DNA of 31,888 nt from a virus, in IMG/VR virus record IMGVR_UViG_3300043015_000557, positions 1 to 31,888 of that record; one strand, given 5' to 3'. The notes under the pieces were generated by a model, which was given only the letters and a program-made list of their open reading frames with translations, was not told where the DNA came from and did not search any database. Each line of letters opens with the position of its first letter. Within the stretch, counting starts at the first letter, position 1. The position numbers and the translations under genes are program-made. This document shows positions 15,075-25,500 of this stretch, one piece after another.

Positions 15075-18000
15075 ATGCCAATTAACTTTAATATTAACCC
15101 ATACTATGATGACTTTAGCGAGGACAAGAATTTTCTAAAGATTCTGTTCCGTCCTGGTTATGCGGTTCAAGCAAGGGAATTGACCCAACTCCAATCTATT
15201 ATTCAAAATCAGATTGGACGTTTCGGTGAAGGTATTTACCGTAACGGTAGCATTGTGTATGGTGCTATGTCCTCTATTAACGAGAATGCACAGTATATCG
15301 TTTTGCAAGGACAGTTTGAAGGTGAGGAAGTTAGTTTAGCAACCCTTCAATCTTTGAAAGGTAAGTTTGTTCGTTCTAAAAACAATGCAAACTTCCCTCT
15401 TACAGAGTTTGAGAGTTGTCGTTGGTTCGTTAATGATTTTCGTGCTGCTACGGATACTTCACCTCCGTTGTTGTTCGTCACACTAGTGGCGGGTTCTGGG
15501 ACTGTCGGTACTGAGTGGTTATACTTAGAGACCGACAGTCTCGAAACCCCTTTGCTTGAGGTTTCATCCTCAGTGCAAACTGGTGTTGTGGGCGGCGGTA
15601 GAGAAGGTAAAGCAACACTTGTATCTATTGATGATGGTGTATTTTATATTAATGACCACTTCGTGTTTGTGGAAGCACAAACAATTCCAATTGCATCTCA
15701 GTATGACGGTAACCATCCTGCGACTTGTCGTGTTGGTTTGGATGTTACACATACAATTGTTGACGAAGATGATGATAACACACTACTAGACCCAGCGGAA
15801 GGTTCTTATAACTATACCGCACCAGGTGGTCACAGATACCGTATGGATTTGGAGTTGATTCGTAAGGAAGTCTTTACGAACCTAAATGACCCAGCGGATG
15901 TTATCGCAGGTACTTCTGATATTGACTTTATTGAGATTGCACGTTTTAATCAAGGTGGACTTGAAAAGCATGTTAAGTTCCCGCTTTACTCAGCGCTTGG
16001 CGATGAACTAGCAAGAACCATCTATGATATTCACGGTAACTTTGTTGTCGAACCATTCACACTTGATGTTATTGACCATATTAGCGATGATACAAAACTG
16101 ACTTTGGATGTTGGTCCAGGTCGTGCGTATGTTGTTGGTCGAGAATTTGAAACTCCACTACAGACTCTTATTCCTTTTGATAAGGCACGAGAATATGATG
16201 TGGCAGAAAGTAACAACATTGGTGTTGAATTCGGTAACTATGTTATCACAAACCGTCACTATGGGGTTTTCTCTGTTGGTGACCAAGAGCAAGTTGACCT
16301 ATTAACTCTTAACAGTGACCTAGAGGATGTTTATACACTTTGGGTTAAAACTGGTAATACAGACCTTACAGCAACTTCAACTGAAACTGTTGTTAAGACA
16401 GACGGAACTAACGTTATGCGTATTGGTTTGTCTGGCGGTAATCGTTGGGGCGTAATTAAAGGTTATTGGGATGACACAACTGCTGGAGAAAGATGGTACC
16501 GACTAGAAGGTACTACTACTATCAATAATGTCTATGCTTCTGCTACTAAAGAAGAATGGATAAGTACACAGTATGACCAAACAAATGTTGATATAGACAT
16601 TTTCAATGCAGATGGTACTGTTCAACTATTCTCTACAAGTGACACAAATAACTCAATGGCAGTGGGTACTTCTATTCCAGAAGCAGCATACTCACTATTG
16701 AAATTGGGTACTGCCAAAGTTCGAATGATGCGTTTCCATGAAAAGGATATCACAGACTTTGGAAATGGTAATGAAGTAGACATTAAAAACCGTACTTACA
16801 TCTATGAAGTTAAAATCACTCAAGGAAGTTTTGATGACCTTGAGCAACTAGTTGTTCCGATTCTAAATTCAGGTGTATACACATTTGATGTATCTGCACG
16901 AATTGCAGTTGACGGTAAATTTGATGAAGAAGAAAATAACGCAGCAATCCTCTTCGAACCAGGTTTCAACACACTAATCTTTGAACTACCATATGAAAAT
17001 ATTCGTTCAATTAAGAGTGGTGGTCTTCTAGGTTCAGAAGGTGGTCAAGATGACCTTGACTATTCATATCAAGAATTATTTACTAATATTACATTAGTTG
17101 ATACTGTAAACTCAGCACCTATTGTTTCTGCTGATAGCAACAACTTGTTCTACCCAAGCGGTGGTACAATTTCAAATACAGTAGCACAACTTTACTACAC
17201 AGTACAAATTGCATCTGGTGGTTTCACCGATGCCAACGGTTACACATACGGTCCTGGTGACATTGTTGACTTGGGATATGGTTCTGGTGTCAATCTATCA
17301 ATTGACCTTAACCGTCCAGACGATTCAGCAGACGTTCTTCGTGTTCAGTTCCCAGCGACAGACCCAGGTGGTAATGCAGTAGCACCAACTACTGGTACTA
17401 CATTCAACGTCATTGCTACACTAAACGTAAACAATGGTGCAGAAAAATCAAAAGCAACTGCGACTAAGACTCTAACTATTGAGACTCCATCGTTCAGAAC
17501 TAACCCAACACAATCTCTATACACATCTGACATTTGGAAGATTGTTGGTATGTGGGATTCTGGTGACCTTGCAGAAGGTATCACAATTGCTGACTATACT
17601 GTTGATGAGGGTGGTAACTTGGTTGATGCAGAAGGCGAAATTGCATTCCCTAACGTAGCATCAAACTATACTTTGAATAGTGGTCAAAAAGATAATTACT
17701 ATGACTATGGTTCAATCACATTTAATGCTGGAAGCACAGAACCAGTAGGACAGTTGGTTGTACAATTTAGATACTTCCAACACATTACCTCTGGTAAAAC
17801 TGGTGTGTTCACAGTAAACTCATATACTGATGTGGACTACGCAGAAATTCCACAATTCAGTTCAACTACTACTGGTCAATTGTATGAACTAAGAAACGTT
17901 CTTGACTTCCGTGGCAGACGTAGAGATGCACTAATCTCTGGCGATGTTATTGATGCCGCTGGTTCAAACATCACAACATACACTGACTTGGAAGGTTCAC

Positions 18001-21000
18001 TACTACCACTTCCAACGTCTACTGTTGATGTTGACTTCTCATACTACCTAGACCGTAGAGACAGACTCGTAATTACAGAAGATGAAAAACTTCGCCTAAT
18101 CAAAGGTGTGTCTTCACTTCGCCCAGAATATCCACCTGAAGCAGAGCGCACAATGACGCTCTTCCTATTGGATGTTCCAGCATATACATTTGAGGCAGAT
18201 GACGTACTACATGAATATATCCCACAGAAGAACTACACTTCTCGTGATATTGCGGATATTGAAGTTCGTCTACAAGACTTAGAATACATGACTGTATTGA
18301 ATGCTCTAGAAACAGAAGCAGACACTCTAACAATTACAAACCCAGATGGTTCAATTGGTCTAAAAACTGGTATGCTCGTTGATGGTTTCAACGGACACCA
18401 AATTGGTGACGTATCTAACGCAGACCATGACTGTTCTATCGACTTTGAAGAAGGTGAACTTCGTCCACCATTTGAGACATACCAATCTTCAATGGAGTAT
18501 GATGAAGACTCTTCAAATGACGTTCAAGTAACTGGTGAGTTGATTACTCTACCATATACACCTGAATTGTTTGTTGATATTCCACTTTGTTCTAAAGCAA
18601 TTAACGTTAACCCATACAACATTGCATCCTTCTTGGGTACAATGGAATTGTCACCTCATACCGATAACTGGATTGAGACAGAACAACGTCCTACAGTTAA
18701 CGTAAACATCGGTGGTGAGAACGATGCATATCGTGCTATTATTGCTAACATGAACCGCAACACTCGTGCAAACCGCAGAAATGGTGTTGGTATTCAATGG
18801 AACAACTGGCAGACAACTTGGACAGGTAAAACTACAAACACCAAGACAAGTATCAGTTCAAGCACATGGCGTGACCCATCATTTACTTCTGCTGCTTCAC
18901 GTTCTGTTCGTGGTCGTGCGGTTATTCGTAGAACCTCTGCTGTTACTCGTCAAACTACAGTAACAACTCGTAAGCAGGTTCGTACTGGTGTTCGTACTCG
19001 TTGGGGTATGAAAACTGTTAAGAAGTCTTTGGGTAACAAGGTTGTAGATATTACAATCATTCCATGGATGAGAGCAAAAGAAGTATTCTTCACAATCTCT
19101 GGAATGAAACCAAATACTCGTTGTTGGGCATGGTTTGATAACGTAGATGTTTCTGCGTACTGTAAACCTGCAAACACTCTAGATATCGTTGGTACTCAGT
19201 TGACTTATGCACCAGATGCAGAATCATATGAAAGACGTTTCCTAGAGAAAGAAGAAATTGTTGTATATGACGTTGATGACCCTAACACAATTCTAGGGCG
19301 TGGTAACGTTGTTGCAGGTCACGATGGTTCTAGCGGAAAACTTGTTGTTGAAGGTTTGACTTCTGAGCAAACATTCTCTACTCGTATCGTTAAGCGTACC
19401 ATCATTCAACAAGCAACCACTTCTGGTAAGTGGTCTCCAGCAGTTGGACGTAGACACCGTAGACGTATTGTTAAGACTTACAATGTCAGTGATATTCTAG
19501 GTAATGACGTTAACGGAAACCAAATTATTGCTAAGACACTTCGTGTTACTGGCATTCAAGTCCGTGGTGACTTGAACGCAAGTTCTGAATATATCGTTGT
19601 ACGATTCCCAGACTATCGCTATAGATGGCATAGACGTTGGTGGCGTAGACGTTGGTGGTGGCGTTGGGGAACAAACCGTTTCCTTGCTGGTCGCTTCCCA
19701 GGTGTTCGTGCATCTTCTAACTGGCAGACTGATACTAACTGGACTGCTTCATATCCTACTGGACGTAACGTCATTGCAGGTGTTTATGAAGTTAAAGGTA
19801 AGCAGTACATCCGTGTTTGGTTGAACCCAACTGGTTCGGTTAACTACGGTCCAGGACCAATGCGTAACTTCTACGAAATTAAGTTTGAGTTCCAAGCAAC
19901 GTATGATGTTAAGCGCACAGTAGATGATATTATTACTGAAACTAATCCAGGTACTCAAGCAGAGATTGACCAGATTATTTCTGACAACTCTCGTACACTT
20001 GAGATTAAGGGTACTATTGTTCAGACTCAAAACGCAGATGGTGCAACTGTATCTCGTACACCACCTACTGCACGTTTGAGTGGTATTACTACTGCTGAAG
20101 AAGGCGATGCACTTGTAACTGATGCCGCTGGTAACTTGGTTGGTGTGTTTAACCTTCCAAACCAAGGCGAGAATGGATTGCGATTCAAAACTGGTGAGCG
20201 TACTTTCCGTGTTCTAGATGACCCTAACAAGGCAGACCCAGTGGATGCAACTACTTCTGCTGATGCGACTTATCGTGCAAGTGGACAGAAGAAGGTTATG
20301 CAGAACACCACTATTACGACTCGTGTACCAGGTCTTATCCGTGAGACTGTTACACAAACTCGTACAGTACGTTCTGCGGTAACAAGGGTTACTAAGAGGG
20401 CAGTTTCTAGTCGAGTTGTTGGATGGTATGACCCTGTGGCAGAATCATTCCTAGTTGATGCAACTAAGCACCCTAACGGTGTGTTCATCACTAAACTAGA
20501 CTTGTTCTTCCGTACTAAGGATAGTGACCTACCTGTATCCGTACAGATTCGTCCTACCAATAACGGTTACCCAGATAGCGCACTTGTTGTTCCGTTTGGT
20601 AAAGTGGATATCCCACCTGCGGATGTTGTGTTGCCAGAGAATCCATTCGATAACGAATCAGTTCTTGCTGCTCCAACAACCGTAGCATTCCCTTCACCAG
20701 TATATCTAGAACCAGGTGAATATGCAATGGTGTTGTTGTCTAACTCTAACAACTATGAGACTTATATCTCAGAGATGGGTAAAGAGATTCTTGGTTCGTC
20801 TAACCGAATCACAGAGCAACCATATGCTGGTTCTTTGTTCAAATCTCAGAACGCATCTACTTGGACTGCTGAACAGACAATGGACTTGATGTTCCGTATG
20901 TACAAGGCGAACTTTGATACCTCTGCTGTTGGTGAGGCAGTTCTTGGACAATACGAAATGGAAGAATTGTATCCATATCAAGTGTTCAAAACTATGGTTG

Positions 21001-21989
21001 AGACAATTGACCCAAGTGATGCAACTGAAATTAAATACTACTACAAGGGTACAAACCTTACCAATGGTTCAAACGAAGATTTGGAACCAGAGGAAGCAAT
21101 CGACAATTTCTGGACTGAATACATTCCAGATGATAACGTCTTCTTGAACAGAGAGATGGCAGCGGGTCCTGAAGCAGGTACATTCTTCTTGAAGTACAAC
21201 TTGTCTTCTACTCACCCAGACGTTTCTCCAGTGGTAGACATTGAACCAAGTCGTGTACTATTCATTGACCAACAAATCAATGATGGTTCAATCTCTTCTG
21301 AGGATATTGTGATGATTGCACCAGGTCAAGGGTATGACCCAGCAGACCCACCAACTACTGCTAACGGTAGACTTGTTATGACAGGTGTTGGTTCTGGTTG
21401 GGTAGGTGAAGCACTTGTTGTTGAAGATACCGCCCAATTTGAAGGACTATATAATGTAGGTGACCTAATCGGTATCCGTGTTACTAACAAGGGTTCGAAG
21501 TATTACGAAACACCAGTGTTGACTGTTGATGCTTCGGGTTCTGGCGAAGTTGCTCCTGTATTCTCCATCTTTGGTGAGACAAGCGCACTTGGTGGTAACG
21601 CTAAAGCAAGATACATTACTAAGCAAGTAACAATTCCAGAAGACCGTGTTGCTTCTGATAACATCTCAGTGAGAATGCGTTGTTACAAACCTCGTGGTTC
21701 TGAAATTGCAGTTTACTACAAGGTACTTGCACCAGGTGATGATTTTGCATTCGATGAAACACCATATGTTAGAATGACTTCACAAAATTCTTCTACATAT
21801 TCTGAGTATATTGGTGATACGGTTGACCTAGAATGGAAACCCACAGACGGTACCGTCCATTATACAAACAACGATGGTGTTGAATTTAATAACTTTGTGA
21901 CTTTTGCAATTAAAGTCTGTCTCTTCACAGACAATAAATCAAGAGTCCCATATTGTCAAGACTTGAGAGTATTAACAGGTAGTACATAA
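15075..21989 (+). CDS. Giant virion structural protein with DUF4815-type N-terminus (2304 residues)
   Basis: The N-terminus has the DUF4815 pattern of T4-like marine phages: DFSEDKNFLKILFRPGYAVQ, ARELTQLQSIIQNQIGRFGE. Homologues are large baseplate or tail structural proteins, and this one probably replaces T4 gp9-gp12 functions. Later parts carry recurring cyanophage structural motifs: KEVFFTISGMKPNTR with FDNVDVSAY (around 1332), GWYDPVAESFLVD with GVFITKLDLFFRTKD (around 1780) and a C-terminal Gly-Tyr module (about 2083-2168). The region 1255-1535 is strongly basic (GRAVIRRTSAV, GRRHRRRIVK at 1458-1467). It ends in an extraordinary tract at 1517-1531 of seven Trp, seven Arg and one His. 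That tract lies in a loop of an RGD-containing domain (1490-1605) shared with the 2020-residue protein. No frameshift or catalytic motif is seen. Its stop overlaps the next start. Confidence 0.85.
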   Translation: MPINFNINPYYDDFSEDKNFLKILFRPGYAVQARELTQLQSIIQNQIGRFGEGIYRNGSIVYGAMSSINENAQYIVLQGQFEGEEVSLATLQSLKGKFVRSKNNANFPLTEFESCRWFVNDFRAATDTSPPLLFVTLVAGSGTVGTEWLYLETDSLETPLLEVSSSVQTGVVGGGREGKATLVSIDDGVFYINDHFVFVEAQTIPIASQYDGNHPATCRVGLDVTHTIVDEDDDNTLLDPAEGSYNYTAPGGHRYRMDLELIRKEVFTNLNDPADVIAGTSDIDFIEIARFNQGGLEKHVKFPLYSALGDELARTIYDIHGNFVVEPFTLDVIDHISDDTKLTLDVGPGRAYVVGREFETPLQTLIPFDKAREYDVAESNNIGVEFGNYVITNRHYGVFSVGDQEQVDLLTLNSDLEDVYTLWVKTGNTDLTATSTETVVKTDGTNVMRIGLSGGNRWGVIKGYWDDTTAGERWYRLEGTTTINNVYASATKEEWISTQYDQTNVDIDIFNADGTVQLFSTSDTNNSMAVGTSIPEAAYSLLKLGTAKVRMMRFHEKDITDFGNGNEVDIKNRTYIYEVKITQGSFDDLEQLVVPILNSGVYTFDVSARIAVDGKFDEEENNAAILFEPGFNTLIFELPYENIRSIKSGGLLGSEGGQDDLDYSYQELFTNITLVDTVNSAPIVSADSNNLFYPSGGTISNTVAQLYYTVQIASGGFTDANGYTYGPGDIVDLGYGSGVNLSIDLNRPDDSADVLRVQFPATDPGGNAVAPTTGTTFNVIATLNVNNGAEKSKATATKTLTIETPSFRTNPTQSLYTSDIWKIVGMWDSGDLAEGITIADYTVDEGGNLVDAEGEIAFPNVASNYTLNSGQKDNYYDYGSITFNAGSTEPVGQLVVQFRYFQHITSGKTGVFTVNSYTDVDYAEIPQFSSTTTGQLYELRNVLDFRGRRRDALISGDVIDAAGSNITTYTDLEGSLLPLPTSTVDVDFSYYLDRRDRLVITEDEKLRLIKGVSSLRPEYPPEAERTMTLFLLDVPAYTFEADDVLHEYIPQKNYTSRDIADIEVRLQDLEYMTVLNALETEADTLTITNPDGSIGLKTGMLVDGFNGHQIGDVSNADHDCSIDFEEGELRPPFETYQSSMEYDEDSSNDVQVTGELITLPYTPELFVDIPLCSKAINVNPYNIASFLGTMELSPHTDNWIETEQRPTVNVNIGGENDAYRAIIANMNRNTRANRRNGVGIQWNNWQTTWTGKTTNTKTSISSSTWRDPSFTSAASRSVRGRAVIRRTSAVTRQTTVTTRKQVRTGVRTRWGMKTVKKSLGNKVVDITIIPWMRAKEVFFTISGMKPNTRCWAWFDNVDVSAYCKPANTLDIVGTQLTYAPDAESYERRFLEKEEIVVYDVDDPNTILGRGNVVAGHDGSSGKLVVEGLTSEQTFSTRIVKRTIIQQATTSGKWSPAVGRRHRRRIVKTYNVSDILGNDVNGNQIIAKTLRVTGIQVRGDLNASSEYIVVRFPDYRYRWHRRWWRRRWWWRWGTNRFLAGRFPGVRASSNWQTDTNWTASYPTGRNVIAGVYEVKGKQYIRVWLNPTGSVNYGPGPMRNFYEIKFEFQATYDVKRTVDDIITETNPGTQAEIDQIISDNSRTLEIKGTIVQTQNADGATVSRTPPTARLSGITTAEEGDALVTDAAGNLVGVFNLPNQGENGLRFKTGERTFRVLDDPNKADPVDATTSADATYRASGQKKVMQNTTITTRVPGLIRETVTQTRTVRSAVTRVTKRAVSSRVVGWYDPVAESFLVDATKHPNGVFITKLDLFFRTKDSDLPVSVQIRPTNNGYPDSALVVPFGKVDIPPADVVLPENPFDNESVLAAPTTVAFPSPVYLEPGEYAMVLLSNSNNYETYISEMGKEILGSSNRITEQPYAGSLFKSQNASTWTAEQTMDLMFRMYKANFDTSAVGEAVLGQYEMEELYPYQVFKTMVETIDPSDATEIKYYYKGTNLTNGSNEDLEPEEAIDNFWTEYIPDDNVFLNREMAAGPEAGTFFLKYNLSSTHPDVSPVVDIEPSRVLFIDQQINDGSISSEDIVMIAPGQGYDPADPPTTANGRLVMTGVGSGWVGEALVVEDTAQFEGLYNVGDLIGIRVTNKGSKYYETPVLTVDASGSGEVAPVFSIFGETSALGGNAKARYITKQVTIPEDRVASDNISVRMRCYKPRGSEIAVYYKVLAPGDDFAFDETPYVRMTSQNSSTYSEYIGDTVDLEWKPTDGTVHYTNNDGVEFNNFVTFAIKVCLFTDNKSRVPYCQDLRVLTGST
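19623..19667 (+). repeat. Trp/Arg-coding repeat tract within the giant structural gene
   Basis: This segment encodes residues 1517-1531: seven Trp, seven Arg, one His. The DNA contains a direct repeat: the 15-base unit TAGACGTTGGTGGCG at 19631-19645 is followed at once by TAGACGTTGGTGG and then TGGCGTTGG. This looks like short-unit expansion of TGG/CGT codons. The reading frame stays open, and matching domain sequence resumes on both sides. Confidence 0.85.
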
Positions 21990-22249
21990 TGCCAGATAAG
22001 ACTTTGGTAGAGAAGAAGTTTGAACCCCCTCAAGAACAACAGTTCTTGGGGGTGGTAGAAAGAGATGACTTGGTTCGTGATGAGTATTCTGGTGCTTTAT
22101 TCCGTGTTGACGATAAGGCGATAGAGGAGTATCTGGAAAAGAAAAAACTCCGAGAGCAAGCAAAGAGAAATGAAGAACGCCTAAATAGTCTAGAAGCAGA
22201 TATAGGCGACATTAAATCTATGCTCAGTCAACTTATAAATAAAGGATAA
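21989..22249 (+). CDS. Small coiled-coil protein between giant structural genes (86 residues)
   Basis: I recognise no family. The N-terminal half is polar (MPDKTLVEKKFEPPQEQQFL, then GVVERDDLVRDEYSGALFRV). The C-terminal half (residues about 42-86) is a heptad-like charged helix ending NSLEADIGDIKSMLSQLINK, a good coiled-coil candidate. The start overlaps the stop of the giant gene (TAATG), so it is made with it and may act as its chaperone or trimerisation partner; this is inference. A strong hairpin lies in its early coding region (22027-22052), and a late promoter sits over its last codons. Confidence 0.75.
   Translation: MPDKTLVEKKFEPPQEQQFLGVVERDDLVRDEYSGALFRVDDKAIEEYLEKKKLREQAKRNEERLNSLEADIGDIKSMLSQLINKG
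22027..22052 (+). promoter_or_regulatory. Strong RNA hairpin early in the 86-residue coding sequence
   Basis: The stem is 11 pairs: 22027-22037 (CCCTCAAGAAC) with 22042-22052 (GTTCTTGGGGG), ten Watson-Crick pairs and one U-G, closed by an AACA loop. No T-run follows, so it is not a typical terminator. It starts 38 bases after the ATG. It could limit translation or be a processing or stability element. Confidence 0.5.
22234..22241 (+). promoter_or_regulatory. T4-type late promoter for the 80-residue gene
   Basis: Exact TATAAATA inside the last codons of the 86-residue gene, only 23 bases before the next ATG. A ribosome site (AAGGAG) follows it at once, so the transcript would have a very short leader. 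Confidence 0.65.
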
Positions 22250-22263
22250 CCAAGGAGAATCAT

Positions 22264-22506
22264 ATGGCAATCTCTACAATTAACAACTCAAACTCTATTA
22301 CTCAATGGGTAACTAGAACAAACGACATTATCAATGTCGTAAACGTTTTGGATGCTGATGGCGCAATTACAACTGTCCGTATTGCAGATGAAGCAGTTCA
22401 ATCAAGCAAACTTGCTGACGATATCAATATTCGTGGTACACTACGAGTGCAAGATATAGACATTCGTGACTATATTACCGCATATCATATTGGTTTTGGC
22501 GGTTAA
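22264..22506 (+). CDS. Small tail-fibre N-terminus-like protein (80 residues)
   Basis: The product starts MAISTINNSNSITQWVTRTN and continues DIINVVNVLDADG. This motif is familiar as the attachment end of tail-fibre proteins in T4-like marine phages. It then has a short beta part (VRIADEAVQSSKLADDINIR, GTLRVQDIDIRDYI) and stops at a clean TAA, so no long fibre follows in frame. It may be a free-standing connector or the remnant of a shortened fibre gene. It has its own ribosome site and late promoter, and a second late promoter follows, suggesting that it is an active gene rather than debris. Confidence 0.75.
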   Translation: MAISTINNSNSITQWVTRTNDIINVVNVLDADGAITTVRIADEAVQSSKLADDINIRGTLRVQDIDIRDYITAYHIGFGG

Positions 22507-22514
22507 GTTTGTTG

Positions 22515-22522
22515 TATAAATA
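22515..22522 (+). promoter_or_regulatory. T4-type late promoter for the 2020-residue protein
   Basis: Exact TATAAATA in the 60-base gap before the second giant gene, 45 bases upstream of its ATG. Confidence 0.75.
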
Positions 22523-22566
22523 GATTTATAATCTTAATGTAAAAATTCTTTGGGAGAAAAAAACAA

Positions 22567-25500
22567 ATGGCAAGACATTTAATTCCATCAGCATATGTCA
22601 CTTTCGACAAGGCGAATGGTACAGTCTCGTTCACTGGTAACCACCACAAGGAGAATATTCTTCTTATTACGGACGTTACTGCTGCGAAGACTCTGTATCA
22701 ATTTAATTCACGAAACTTCATGGGTTCCGTTGCATTCTCAGAAGCAACAGAACTAACTACAGTTACCCTAGATTATGATACTGCTAATGATGCAGATATC
22801 ACGGTTGGTGACGTAATCCAAGTATTCGTAGACGTAGAAAACGAAGCAGTAACAGTCGCAGAAGACCTTCTAGACGGTGTTGGTAAAATTCGTGTTTCCA
22901 ACCCAGGTAACTTGATTGACACCGACTTCGAATATGGTCTACAGTCAACTAAGTGGGAAACACTTCAATCCGTAAACAACATTCCTACTGTTTACTCTTC
23001 ATCTGGTGACAAACCAATTGATGGTATCTTGTCTGTTGACGCAGTTGCGGGTTCCAAGCAAGTTAAAGTTACAACAAGTGTTGCTCATGGTATGGAATTG
23101 GGTAACCCAGTTTCAGTTCAAGGTTTGGATGACTATCAAGCAGAAGGTTTCTTCACCATCTCTGGTGTTGACGGTGATTTCACATTCTTCTTCGAACTAG
23201 ACGTTCCAGCAACAACTACTGGTGATATCTCTGGTGGTTATACTACTATCGTTCCTGCGAAATTCTTTGAAGGAAGTCCTCTCCCAATTTCCGTAATTGA
23301 TGGCGCACAAACAGATGGTGGTTCACCTTCCAAGATTGATGTTACCACAGAAGAAACTCACGGTTTTGCTCTAGGTACTAAAGTTTATCTCCGCAATACA
23401 ATTGGACCAAAGTCTCTAATTATTTCTGACCCACAAGCAACTGCTCCTGATGGTCGTCCATATATTGATACTGATTCAGTTTTCACAACTTCTATTGATG
23501 TTGTTGCAAACGAAGACACTGGTCGTGCAAACGTCCGTCAAAACAAACTAGTAACTTGGGACCACCAATCAACTCACTCACATTACATTGACCCAACATA
23601 TGTTAATGTTGCAAACAATACTCTAGAGTGGGTAGGACATGGATTGGGTGACCGTTTCTGTCTATTGTTCAATACTCCTGTACTTGGCGATAGCGATATG
23701 GGATTGAATGATGGTACAGTATACTTCGTTGAAGTTATTGATGAAAACCTAATCAAACTACACTCAAACTATACTCTTGGTTCAGAGGTTACTCTTTCAC
23801 AACCTCTAAACGCTAAAGGTACTTGTCGTGTAGGTCTCGTATATAAGATTCGTGAAGAATATAACCGTATGGACAAGTTGTACACTGAGTACAACAAAGC
23901 GTCACAAGCAAACTCTACCAACTATGGTACTGCTGACGAAGCATTCGCAGGTCCTTCAACCGCAACAACTGCAAACCGTTACAAAGTAACTTCTGCAAGA
24001 ATGCGTAACCAGATGGATGGCGAAAACCAATTTAGTTTCTATGTTGGTAACCTCTTTGGTGGTCACAGTGGATATTTGGCGAATTTGATTGCTAACGGTA
24101 CTCGTATCTTCCTTGACCGTGTTGGTGAAGGTGGCGGTGACCTTGAAGCATCAAACGAATTCTCAACAGTCACATTCTATCGTCCAGAAGGTAACGGTTC
24201 TTTCGTAATCGGTACAGGTCCTAACAACCCAGAATCATTCTATATTGATAATGAATCTGCAAGCGAAATGAACGATGCTTTTGACGTTACTGCTGCATAT
24301 CTAAGCACAAGTTCAACATACGGTAACGGTGCTGGTACATTGCGTTATGACTTGAACGAATCAAGCAACTTGATTGGCGGTTCTTCATGGGTTACATGGT
24401 ATTTCCGTCTAGATTTAGACCCAACTTCACAAGCACTATTCAAAGCAAACTTCTATGCGGATTCTGGTGCTGACCTTGCACTTGACCCAAGCGGTTATGG
24501 TCTTGGTGGTGTTAACCCAGACCGTGTTCTTGCTTTCGTAGGTAAGACACCTGGTGGCAGTGCAGTTGATGCGGATGCTGCTCGTGACCTATATGCAACT
24601 CGTGCAGATAACGCAAACTCTCGTTACGGTACAGTTAAACCTGTTCGTACAAACGTACTCTCATCTGCTGGACAACATCTAATCTCTGGTCGAAACGTTC
24701 TATCAGATGGTTCATTCCGAATCAACTTCAACATGGGCGATGACTCAGACCGTTTGATTTACTTGTCTGCTGGTGAAGGTTCACATGTTTACTACATGTT
24801 CTCTCAGAACCTTAATGCTGACCGCAACACAATTTATGAAGTTGCACACGGTATTGAATCTGGACAAACTGCAACTGTTATCGTTGACCCAACAGACTAT
24901 GCTGCTGGACAACGTTTCAAATTTGCGTCATCCTCTGGTGCGGTAACCACAATTGATGCTGCAGAATTTGACGTAACTGTTGCTACAGTATCACCCGACT
25001 TGTTCCGTATTACATTGGATATTGCTCCAAATACAGACGATATTGTGGACTTCCCAGACAACTTTACAATCACTTTCAACAAAGAAAACGACTTGTATAA
25101 CACAATCTATGTGAACAACCACAAGATTGTTGCACAATCACAAGCAACTTATCTTGCTTCTGGTAACAATGAAGAAGCAACAGTTGTCTACACAGGTTCG
25201 CTAGAAGCAGAAGGTACAATTACTCTAAACGGTAAGAACCTTGGCGAAAATGCTCCAAATGCACAAGTTCGTGTCTACAGAAACCAAGCATATCAATTTG
25301 ATATTTCAGATTTGACTTCTGTTGCAACAGATGACCGTCCAAGTCTTTGGGTAAAAGATGGTGGTACTTGGTCAGAAGTCGCAAGCGGTGCAACCGTACT
25401 TACAGACATTACTCCTGTATATGACGATGCAACTGACGCAGACATTCGTACTATCACGTTTACTGTATCTAATGATGCTACTGTCTTTGGACAATTGCAG

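Noticed and set aside
19563-19571. RGD tripeptides as integrin-type adhesion motifs
   Set aside because: Both copies lie in a beta-domain shared within a phage that infects microbes; the tripeptide is probably just part of the fold.
19600-19680. Trp/Arg tract as a frameshift or sequencing error
   Set aside because: The frame is open across it, and the shared domain (RGD side and NFYEIKF side) is recognisable on both sides in the same frame.
19749-20165. 138-codon minus-strand open frame inside the first giant gene
   Set aside because: It is fully antisense to conserved structural sequence, with no promoter or ribosome site; its Ser/Thr/Asn/Cys-rich content is a shadow effect.
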